From Streblospio benedicti (lineage: Eukaryota; Annelida; Polychaeta; Spionida; Spionidae), in assembly GCA_019095985.1 (NCBI GenBank), contig CM032666.1, forward strand, positions 4,466,436 through 4,530,435: DNA of 64,000 nucleotides, read 5' to 3'. A program made the translations under genes and the position numbers. The notes below the pieces were generated by a model, which had not been told where the DNA came from, ran no database searches, and was given only the letters and a program-made list of their open reading frames with translations. Below are positions 15,301 to 27,300 of this stretch, piece by piece (the first letter of the stretch is position 1; the number at the start of each line of letters is the position of its first letter).

Positions 15301-18300
15301 TAGTCATCTGAACATAATATTCACATGTAACATCTGCATCCATTATGGCTCAATCATGAGATTATTCTTAACTTCTGCTTGAAACAACAAATGCATTATC
15401 CGTTTGACGATAGTACTTCTCTGATACACGAATATTTATTTTGTTAGCATCTTCTTTTTTTAAATATATTTATTAGTAAATCGTCCATCATCTAAAAATT
15501 ACTATTTAATTTTCCCTTTGTTGTTGTTTTTTTATATAGACTTTCCGGTATACAAAGCGCATGAAAACACCAGGTGTCATTTAAATAAACCGCGCACCTG
15601 CTACATATGCATTGAATACAGTATCACATCGGAAGCGCTGTGATTGGCCAGTTAGCATGTAGAAGCGACTACTTATTGGCTTGAAGAAGCGCCTACAAAA
15701 ACGAAACTAATTTAAATGCACCGCTCCGTTGTTTACAATATGAAGAAAGCACGTGGAATATGATAACAAAAGAGCAAAATAAGGTTAATTCCGTTGTTTG
15801 TCACCCAAAAGGCCTTCCGTTGTTCGTTGCTAAGGACATTCGGTTGATTACTCCAATTTTTACTTATCTATATAGGGGAAAATGCTAATGCACAGAGATT
15901 CCTTCTGTTATTGATTTTTTTCCGTTGAACACTACTCCGTTGTTGGGAAGATTTACTGTACAAGTAAAAGGTATAATTTTAGGTAACTCAAAGTGTGAAA
16001 ACAATATACAGTTTGCAATTTTATTAGTAGCATATTTCATTCATAAACAATGGGTAAAAAAAAGAAAAATTTAACGATGTAAAAGGTCAGCACATAGTTT
16101 TTGAAGCAAGTTAAAGATAATGCTCCGTCAAAAATATGTATTCTGTAAAATTCAGGATGATTAAAAGATGTCTTTTCCATTGGAAGTATAAGGAAAATAA
16201 GTCTTAAATTCTTCATTTTAAATAATTATTACACCTTTAAAAAAATAGCATGAAGCCTTGTTAGCTAAAACACGAGATATTGTGATGTTGCATAATTGAA
16301 TGATTTTGCAACACGTACCGTGGATTTCAATGGCAGACGTGAGATTTTACATGGAAGAGATAAGCGGCCTCTTTTGTGCACCGTGCAAGTTAAGTTTGAA
16401 AAATCATTCGGTTTACATTTCTACCTATGTGTTTTGATGGGCTTAGGACCGGCTTTTTATGGAGGATATTCAATTTGCTCTAGATATTTTAATATGCTGT
16501 TTGAATGAAAGTCACTTTCACAATGCACAAAAAAATTACATTTTGCTTCTATACATGCATACTTAATACCCTACTGAGCATTATCTTTAAATGTGACATT
16601 AAACATACAGCTCAAGTTTATAAATATATGGGGGCAATAGAGCGAGCTGATTTATTACATAACTTATTGTAAGGACGCAAATTTTTTATAGTGTTAATAG
16701 TGTAAATGTAATATAATAAGAATACATACAAATATTACTTATAATTATCTGAGAATTCTTATACATATTTATTTTATTATTGAATGTCATCCGTCATCAT
16801 ATTAAGATTTTTTTTTTTTTTTACACTTCTTCAATCTTTTATTACAAAAACTCATTCTACAGTTGTGTAATGTAAAATGTAGAGTCTATAGTAAGTCCCG
16901 CAATACGACTGTAATGTAAAAAGGACACGGTTTGAAAAAAAGATTATCTCGATTAAAAAAATAAAAATAATATTATAACAGGAATATGGGTTTCTGGTGA
17001 TAAACCATGTTCTATTTTATTTTTGTCCTTTTGTATCATATCATAGTTTTCGAATGCGTAAAACTAAAATAAACTAAAACTATCTTTAAAAAGAAATAAA
17101 AAAATAAAAATAAAAATCTTTGTTGATAAAGTGAGTGCACATCATTAATTGTGTGGCGTCTGCGCACATACCATCTGCTACACATCATACCCCCTTCACC
17201 CCCAGATACTGCACGGATCTGCCCCGGTTCGCGGCCTTCTCAGCGGTGATGCAGTACATCGACGCGGCCATCACATTCCTGCTGCCATCCGCCGTCATCA
17301 TCGTGCTCAACATCTCCATATTCGCCAAGATCCGCGGCATCATCCACGCCCAGAGCCAGGCAGCAGCTACAACACATCTCACACAGGTGGGAACATTGAT
17401 AGGATGGTGATTGTTACAAGCAGGGGGATCATATTGACTAGTTTGATGGTCTCCCTTACAAATCCTTGGCTAACTATGAAAACGACTTTGCTGTCTGTTA
17501 CACTATTTTCAAGACATTTACACTTTAGTGCTAATATAATCATAGCTACTCTCTGCTTCCACTAGCACAAATTCTACATTAGCCAAATTGGCTAAAGGCC
17601 TCTCTAAAGTTGTAGCCAAACGCAAAACTTTTTAGCCAAATATAAATATCAGGAATTTTTATACTATTTCATTTTCTTTAAGTATGAGTGTATAAATGTT
17701 GATATGTTACCTGTTTTGGGCACATTTTGTTTTCTAAACCAAGTATAGCAGGATTTGCTGATCAAGGTCATCTTCCACAATGAAACTTATAGTACTATCA
17801 AAGTACTACTGCCATACCATCCCACGCGGAGAAAGCAATTGATAATATCATATGGCGCATACTTTTCAAAAGTGTTTATTTTGATGAAATTCATCAAAAA
17901 TGTCAATTTAAATTGCATGAATTTGTCGATATTTAGATGTTTATTGTTCATTTTAAAATACAATATTCTGTCTAGACAAATATCAAATAAACGTTTTTTT
18001 AACAATTCAATTCAAACTCCGTTGAAACCCTCATTATGGTGGATGCTCATATTCCTTTTTTAAACTCAGATCTCAATATCTTGTCACTTGTAATACACAA
18101 TATTCTATGTATAAATGTTACATGATCTCATAATCATTGAGCTATGTTTGTGTGATGTTATACATATATATGTGATGTTATGTGTTTAATTTATGTAATG
18201 TTGATTTATCTTTTATGACACTGATAGATTGAATATAAATCAAAGGTAAAAAGTACAATCATTCTTATTCTTATTCAATTCTTCTGCCGATATATCAGTG

Positions 18301-21300
18301 GCTGAAAGAAAACCCACAACAACTAAAAGTCAGTCTGCTGAACGAAAACCCACCACAACTAAAAGTCTGTCTGGTGAACGAAAACCTACCACAACTAAAA
18401 ATCTCTCTGCTGGAAGAAAACCCACCACAACTAAAAGTCTGTCTATGTTATGTTTTGTTATGTTATGTTTTGTTATGTAATGTTATGTTATATTTTGTTA
18501 TGTTATTCCTCGTCACCCTCTATTGGCGAGTGCGGCATAGCATTTTTAGCTCATGCACCTACCAGACAAGGATTTAAGTGACTTCCCCCGAGTCGCGAGG
18601 CTTCTGAGTACTTAATGTCCTCTCCCCACTTATGCTGCTATGTGCAGAGTGGTCACATGCACCACTCCCCAAGAAGCAGGGCCGTAAAGGAGTGAGGTGG
18701 CCCTTGGGAAGAGCCTTTGAGAGGATTTCCAAGGGGTCAAGTCAAGCCTCACGGCCACCATAATTATAAGGGAAAAAATTAAAACTCCTTTCAAGTTCAT
18801 ACCAGTAAGCTGCTAAATCGCAGCTGTGCAGCTGTTGGCTCCCTGCCATATTTGCAGCTACAGCTATAAATGGCGTGCAGTTCAATTTAATATAGATTTC
18901 GCGCTAGCAGTAATCCCAGTATTAAAGTACTCTTGCTTTTATGTTTACTAGCTAACTAGTAGTGCCGATTGTGGTAAAAATGGTGGTTATAATTACAAAT
19001 AATTGATCCTAGCTAATTTGCGAAACATGTAAAATATCTTTTAGCCAAAATGCAGTGAGCTTCGTCCATGGCGAGTGATAAATTGTTAGCAGAGTTACTT
19101 TTGTTTTACTCTCGTATATTTGTTGTTGAGTCCAGGAGGTATAGACATGATATTGGATATTATCTTTCACAATGAATACCTATAATCTAAGAAATGATAT
19201 CATATGTATGATCAATTAAGTCATGTAGATGCTTGGAACCTGCCTTCTCTATCATGCACATACAAGAACTTACCAATCCATCACACTAACTTTTCCATCT
19301 CCCCACAGTACCCGCGTGTCGGTGGCGGGGGACGGTTCCGCACGGCCCTGACCTCAGTGACCCCTCCATGTGCCGCGGGGTCGGCGGCCGGGTCATTTCC
19401 ACGGCGACACACCCACGAGAGGTCATCTGGTCAGCTGAAGACGACAAGGATGCTACTGGTGGTCAGCACGGTGTTTGTGGTGCTCAACGCCCCTAATCAT
19501 GCTTATAAGGTAGGGAATGACACAGTCTCTGTGACTAGGTGCATATGTACGTTGTGCAAGCTGTATGTGTGTCAATGAAGCTCAGGGTGCTTGTTTCATG
19601 TGTTTACTATTCCAACCCTGTTTAACTTAAGATTACATAGGCACCAATTCAATGAGTTATGAATGATCAAAAGAATATTTAGTTCTTTGTTTTAGATCAT
19701 TTAAATACTGATAGATTCTTTTGATTGAAAGCTTTACCAATGGATAACTCTCTGGTAGACGTAAGGAATAAAAATGCATAGCAAAGAAAGATTAATATAG
19801 ATTAAAGTTATTTTTAAGATCTTATTAAACCAATATGAAATTAGAAATGATGAATATTCAACAAAATATCTAACCAAGGATTAGTCAGCAAATACATAGG
19901 TGAAATGAGCAGATCTCTTTTTGTTAGAGGTAAACAACACAAAGCAGCCGTAAGACAAAACAACGTAAACAATGCTTTCAGAAAACATATAAATGAATAT
20001 CACCCATATGAAATCAAAGGAAATGATATATTTAGAATGAAAGTTCTAAAATCGTATCAAAGACCCTCAGAAAGGTAAATTGCTGAAGGTGTGATTATAC
20101 ACAATTTAGATGCAGATATAACCATGAACAGCAAACTTGATCATTATCAGCCCGCCATCAGAAGAACTAATGAATTACTATAAATATTTTATCAGTATTA
20201 TTATGAGATCTGGTTGCTTCACCTGTGTATTCTTATTTTTACTTTTCTTCTTTCATAATTATGTAAATGTATTGTTCTTAGTATTGTTAATCTCTATTAT
20301 TATTCTGTCACATACATGTACTGCAAAGTATAAAATCCCCTTTCTAAGATGTGTTAACTGTTAGGTGTCTTTTAAGTACTTATTTTGTTTTTATTGTATT
20401 CTGATGAGGGCATCAGCCGAAAACAGTTAAATAAATAATTTTTAGATTTTTAGATATATTTAGTGATTATATTTTGGAATTTAGCATATTTATAAAGAAC
20501 AAACTCAATATGATACATGACAACAAAATATCGTGGTCATATGAAATTTCAAAATCTTTAAGATAGGGAGGGGACCATTATGTGGAGCAAATTAGCCTCT
20601 AATCAGTGCTAAGGGCAATGCAAACATCACTCATTTCTTAAATGATATATGACACAACAAAATAAATTGCATATTTCCCCACTGTGGTTTTTGTATATGC
20701 CAATGCAATTGTAATGTATGGGTAAGAAACTCACGGCCATTACCTCATTAACCACAGGCTCAGCAAGTGTTCAATGTACCAGGCACTCATGAAAGGTTGA
20801 TAGCCATAATAATTCTTCATTTCCATTGGGAAAAAGAAGCACTTGTCTTTTTATTTGATTTTGAAAAAAAGTCCATGGGTATTTATTGTTATAAGCCCAT
20901 TTAAAATAGCATTTATTGGCATATCATTCAAAATGTGTGTTCTACATAAAATTGATGACTGTCACGCTGATAGACGTTGGAAAATTAAGTAAATTCATCT
21001 ATTTGAGGCGTGCATTCTTCATAATAGTGAAGTTCTCAACTTTGCTCCAATTATGGCCTTCTGATTGGTCGGTTTCTGAGCATAAGTTCCACAGAATTGG
21101 ATATGGTGGTATCACGGCTATATACTGCGTATATAGTCGTGAGATATGACGATGATCGCGCTGTTTTGTTTAATCAGCTGGGCAATAGACCGTTAATCTT
21201 CTCATGTTTGCAGATGTACATGAAGATTTCCGGAGAGGAGAACCTGCCAGAACATCACATTATCCTCTACACCGTCTGCGAACTCATGTAAGTACAGTAG

Positions 21301-24300
21301 AACCTCCAATTAAGATGTACGTCAGTTCAAACTTATGTCCTTAAATGGCAAAGTATCAATAACAAAACCAGGATAGTGAATGATTTTTTTTCCAAGCAAC
21401 AAAGTGTAAGTGGGTATAGATTTTCCAGTAGCTGAAGCAGATCATTTGAATCACTAGAACATTTTGTAATATTTGAAATATGTACCGTGTAGAAAGAAAT
21501 CCCCGCAGACAGACAATGACCCTAAATACAAAAGTAGTATCATTATGTATTCTACCATATATTAAGCATTATATATGCAAAGTGTGGCCGTGAACAATTA
21601 ATATGGTTTACGCTTAAGGAGCCAGTAAGACATGACGGCCACCATGTCCAGGGTTTATTAAAGTAAAGACCCTCTAGAGTACTAGACCCCTCTAGTGAAC
21701 ATCACTATCTAGAAATATGTTGCAATAACCAATGCTGATTGGTCATCCAGTTGCTACTTGAGTTTTGCTGGAACATTTTAAAATAAAAACGAGTTTTGAG
21801 CACTTTTCTTGTACTCACTTTTGCATTCATTTCTGTCAGATGATCACCCATGGGGTGGGTCGCTCAATTTTTCTAACTAGATACTTTCAGATTTTTTTAT
21901 CTAATTAATTTTAACTATAAAATCATAAATGATTTTCAATAATTTATTGAATCATTTTTAACCATCAAAGTCCACATTGTCTTTAACCATTATTCAACAG
22001 TAATATCAGCATAACTCATAATTTGTACACACATACTCCATGAATAGTTTAGAAATCTCTAACATTTTAACTAGATATCATGTGTTGCATTAGTAACTAA
22101 GTACATGGGTACCAATATACAATCACATGTATACATGTCATGTACATAAAGACATACAGTGTGCCTGTAGTTTATTATGTACAACTTCAGATGGAACCAT
22201 TTGAATAGTAAAACAGTATATGTTTCCCTAATTTTCATTTCCATCTGATGTGAATTCATCATCAGACATTTTGTCTATAATTGTAGCAGTTGCTGGATTT
22301 GTAGGTTTTCTCTTCTTTGGCGTTATTCTAAAGTGAATGTCACATTGATTCTGGAATTTGTACAATGTAAATGTGAAATTGCAAAAAAATGTAATTCAGA
22401 CTTAACCAATAGAATTATGGAGTAAGTAGATGGCGTCCTAAAATAACCCACTGTAGGCCTTTGGGGTCCTTTACAAGATGATTTCTTTTAGATCATCATT
22501 GGAAACCTGCAGTTGAAAACACATAGGTTATTATCATTGGCGTCAAATCTAGTCATTATAGGCTAAGAAATATCAAAAGAATGGCAATGAGTTCATGGAT
22601 TACCATCATCTCCCAAATAATCAAAGGTGTAGACCTATGTTATTCAATATTCACATGCAATATTTGTATTCAGTATTTAAAAGCATCTCAGAAATCTCAC
22701 CTCGGATCAGCTGTGTCAGCACAGCAGGTGGCATGGATCAATCATAAACAGAGTTGTGAGAACAAGATTTATGCACTTGCAACACTTATAGCACTGCAGT
22801 ATAACTTTTACAGAATAGCGATCGTCGCACATGCGCACTGAAGCAATGATCCAAGATTTACTCGTTTGTTAAATTGTGCAACACCAAAACAAAACTGCAG
22901 CGCAAAAAATACTGGAGAAAAATAGATTTGAGTAATTGCAAAGGTGCTTGCCCATCGGGAAAGATACAGAACCCACCCATTAATATTGTGTACGCGCTAT
23001 ATAGGCGCTTTAAGCCTCATATAATCGCGCTATTTAAAAAAACTATGCACTAATAGCGCGAAAGCGCGGGGTAACCTGATCCCTGCATTTATATCTATTA
23101 ATAAAAATAAAAAAATCATATATCTATTCACAGGCTCGCATAAATGTACTCAATTTAATTGATGTGTTACAACAGAATTTAGTCACGATCAGCGAGGCCC
23201 ATAGTGTGAGTGCTGCCACTTATGCGGTAGACAGCCTCAATGATAGAAACTAACAGATTCTGCTGGTTGCTGTGATATGTACCTGTGATCAAGACCTGTA
23301 AACGATATTACCGGTAGCTAGCCAGTCCGGATGACCTACCACAAAACGTAGGTGGTCCGGGTGATATTCTGGGTCATCCAGAAAAATATGGGTGTTAATG
23401 ATTTTGCATACATTTATTCTACAAGAAAATTCTACAAATAACAACATTAATTGTATCAAGTCAAAAACCGGCCGCATCATTTCATATTTTTGGCTGTCAA
23501 AAACTTCGATAGATACAAGGCATTCGTTTGGGTATAACAGCAGTGTCATCCTAAATACAACTAGATAACTTTATGTAATACCTTATAACAATCATCGTAG
23601 ACAAGCAGTGTGTAGTTTAGACACTCGCTACTCGACTCAGGCCAGTGTAAATTCCCACTAGCGAGTATGACTTCAAAGCTACTCGCTAGGACTAGCGAGT
23701 GTAATTTTTGTCCTTTTTATGATTTTTATCACACAAAATTACTCGATATTGATTGATTGAGGGCGCGTTATTGTTTGCACATGGGCGCGGCCATTTTTAA
23801 ATGTACGTTGGTACAAAGCGCCGCCACCGGTGTTGTGTCAAACTATATGGCTTCCGTTTTTTTATAGACGCACTGTTATGACATACGTAGAACGATGTAC
23901 GCAATTTCGACCTTTGATACCGTGTTCTTCCCTTAATAATCTAATTTCCAAGTAATGACTTCAATATTTGAAGTACTAGTACTGTTTTCCATTCATTTCT
24001 GAGGTAAAAGAAACCTGAATCTAAAACCTCTTTGCCAACAAGTAAGCTAGGCTGTGATGGAGATTTTGATGAGAATGACTGAATGAGAACTTAACAAATT
24101 ACTGTAAAAATATGATTTAATAAATGTGTTTGTACTACAAGTGTTTATTCATAGCATCATTTATGAATAAAAAAGTCTTTAAATTTGACAACATTTTTGG
24201 CGAGTGTGAATTTAGTATGGGGAGTGTAAATTGAAAGTCACTCGCCACACTTGGCAAGTGCTAATCTAGCCGAGTCACATACCCTGGACAAGTTATTTTA

Positions 24301-27300
24301 ATGTTACCTTAATATTTTAAGAGAATAACAAGAAGTTTCACTTCACATCATTAGTTTATATCTTACCCGGTGCCAGTTTAAAGAGGCCAACTAAAAATAC
24401 ACAAACAAATTTTTGATGCACTTGTAGACATAGTTATTTCAGGTTGATTTTAAGATAAATATATATATTTGTGTCACCAACAAATTCAGTTTTGGCATGA
24501 TATTTAAACATTTAATGATAACATGTTTTACATTTTAAATATTTATTTTTATTGCTGATGCAATTTGTACTCTCGATACCAGTCACGTGATGCACTGTAA
24601 ATAAACAAGATGGCGATGCTACGATTGAAACATGAATGAAAAGAAAGCAAATAATTTCGATGAGATATTGATCACAAGTCCTTAAATCATGCGTTGTCCG
24701 TAACGACGACTCATTTAGAAGTCTGAGTTGTTGGGACAAAACGTGAGTCACCTCGGACGACCAAATGACCAACTACTGTGCTCTCTCAGTCTGATATAAG
24801 TGGCATGGTCATGAGGACTTTGGATGGTGGGGACAAATCAGAGGTTACTCACTTTGAGTGATGTAGGACATTGACTTTGTCCATCAAACATCCTAATGTG
24901 TTGAGTCTTGTAAAATGTATGAATGAAATATTTATCAGAGAGAATGCAAAGAGTGGTAATAAATGGTCATACATCTGAATGGGGACAAACAGGAGCAGGT
25001 GTGCCACAAGGGTCTGTCCTTGGGCCACTGTTATTCCTCATCTATATAGATGATCTTGTACATACTGTGCGTCATTGCAATATTCGTCTTTTCGCAGATG
25101 ACACTTGCTTATTTATTGAAGTCAATGATAGAGATGAAACAACTAGACTTCTTAATCAAGATCTGGCAGCTATAGAGGCTTGGTCTCATGATTGGCTTGT
25201 CAGTTTCTCTACATCAAAGACTAAAGCACTTACCATCAGTAATAGACCTGATGCAGAACTCAACCCAAAGTTAACTTTTAAGGGTAAGAATGTGGAAGAA
25301 GTCACATCTCACACATATCTTGGTCTGCGCTTAAACAATCTCAGATGGAAAGCTCATATCGAAGATATTGCTCTTAAAGCGAGACGAAAACTTAGCCTAA
25401 TGATACCGCTTAAAATGAGGATGGATCGGTACACACTGGAAGTGATGTACAGAAGCTTTGTTTTACCAACAATGATGTATGCCTATATCGTATGGGGAGG
25501 TTCTAATGACAGTGATATGCAAAAATAAGAAAACATCCACATTGATGCTATGCGACTCATAACTGGTGCAACTGCCAGATCCAATATCAATAATGTAGTG
25601 AGTGAGTATGGAGGAAACACCATTTCTGACCATATAAAACAAGCAACTCTTGTTATGTTTTTTAAGATTTATTCGTGAAAAGCACCTCAGTATCTCATTG
25701 ATATTTTGGACCAACTGAATGTTGAAAGATATTATATTCTCAGAAATGAGAATAATGTCCACATTCCATATTGCAGGCTTGAAAGCTATAAGAGGTCATT
25801 CTTCCCTAGAGCCATTGGGCTTTGGAATGACCTTAGCAATGACAAGAAGGCCCTCCAAGATGTTGAGAGCTTTAAAGCTAGCTTTAAAATTGTACATAGC
25901 GAGCTAAGAGTCCTATATTACTATGGCGAAAGGTGGCCGGCAGTGCATCATGCCAGAATGAGAATTGGATGTAGTAAATTACACGGTGATCTGTTTGCAA
26001 GTCTCCATGTAATAGACAGTCCAGCTAACAACGAAAATGCAGCGCATTTCTTCTTGCACTGTCCTCTTTTTGATGATAGTAGGGAAAAACTAATATCGGA
26101 TATTCAAGATATTATTCCCATTCCCATCACAATAAAAAGTTTGTTATTTGGCTGCAATACTGCTGATATATCAACTAATAAATTAGTCTTCAATGCTGTC
26201 CACCAAGTCATATTAAATACAAAACGCTTTGATTAAGCTTTGAAGTCATATAAATGATGGGACCTATGATCTCCTGAACACACTCAAACACCAAGTTACA
26301 AGCAAACATCCTTTGAATAGTGTATACACTGTTGGATAATTGCTAAATAAATACATATTAAACTATGTATGAATGAGGAATATTCTACATGTATTTCTTT
26401 TCAAACAAAATGAGAAGTTTATGAAATTCAACAGAGGATCTGTTTATAAAAGAAGCATACTTTGAGCTTATTTTCATGTATCATTTTCTAGCATATGTAA
26501 CTAAGGGTCATTTTGTTCTCTGAAGTCAATTTTGTTCTAATCTTAGCCAGATATGGATTTGAAATGAAAATTTTTGAAACTAAATATACTTGTTTTGTTT
26601 GCAACTCTGACCATGATTTGATTATAAATTAATAGGTTTTTTTACTGTGAAACTTACAGATTTGGATGAAAAAATATCAGTTTAGCGGTAAAAATTATTA
26701 CAGATTTTGGTCAAAAGCTATTACAGATTTTCGTGCAAAATTACACAATTTTTGCAGAAACATTACAGATTACAATAAAATCGGGTTGGCAGCTCTGTGA
26801 TATCACACTGCATTTTAGTGCACAAACTCCCAAGGCGGATTGGGGGGTTATTCAAATTCCAGAGTTGTCGATAGGGGAGGTCGTTCAATTTATCAAATTT
26901 ATAGTTTCCATTTGGGCGGCCCCCTCCCCGAGATAATAAATGGTCACTCCCTAACTTAAGTCGTTCTCTTCCAGGTGTCATGTGGCTTTCCGCACCGCCT
27001 TCTCCCGAGGCTCTGTATTCTGACAATAATGAATCTGCACAGACATTTGAATAAAAGTTGTTCATCCTCTTCATTCATAATGTTGTGACCATTCATTGCT
27101 GTGTTGTTGCAGGTACTACGTCAGTTTCTGCACCAACTTCTTCCTGTACTCAGTGTTCTCTCAGAGGTTCCGTTCCGGTCTGCTCCAGCTGCTCCGCCGT
27201 CTGCCATGTACCTCGCTGTGCTGCCGACGCCGTGTTGGCCGCCACCCCAGCCAGCCCGCCGCTGTCAAGGTGACGCTCACCATAGTTACCACCATGGGCC

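Larger units (their letters stand above)
13495..17205 (+). other. Intron region that should contain the missing TM3-TM4 exon(s)
   Basis: All of the visible sequence is AT-rich and lacks a GC-rich exon like the others in this gene. No DRY-encoding segment with flanking splice sites was found by eye. Two facts show something is missing: the flanking exons jump from TM2 to the second extracellular loop, and the phases do not join (exon 3 ends in phase 0, while the exon at 17206 begins with one base that completes a codon). The gap at 14975-15074 is the natural place for it. Confidence 0.8.

Noticed and set aside
17149-17565. 138-residue open frame over the TM5 exon
   Set aside because: It is a different frame from the one encoding the TM5 motif and the loop-2 Cys, and it runs into the intron.
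20400-20425. Functional hammerhead ribozyme
   Set aside because: The core boxes are present but the stem has only three pairs and an extra G, and flanking stems are not evident. It is kept only as a hammerhead-like motif.
23600-24300. Possible inverted-repeat element built of ACTCGC/GCGAGT words
   Set aside because: The words recur, but the ends do not form a consistent inverted repeat and no target duplication is seen.
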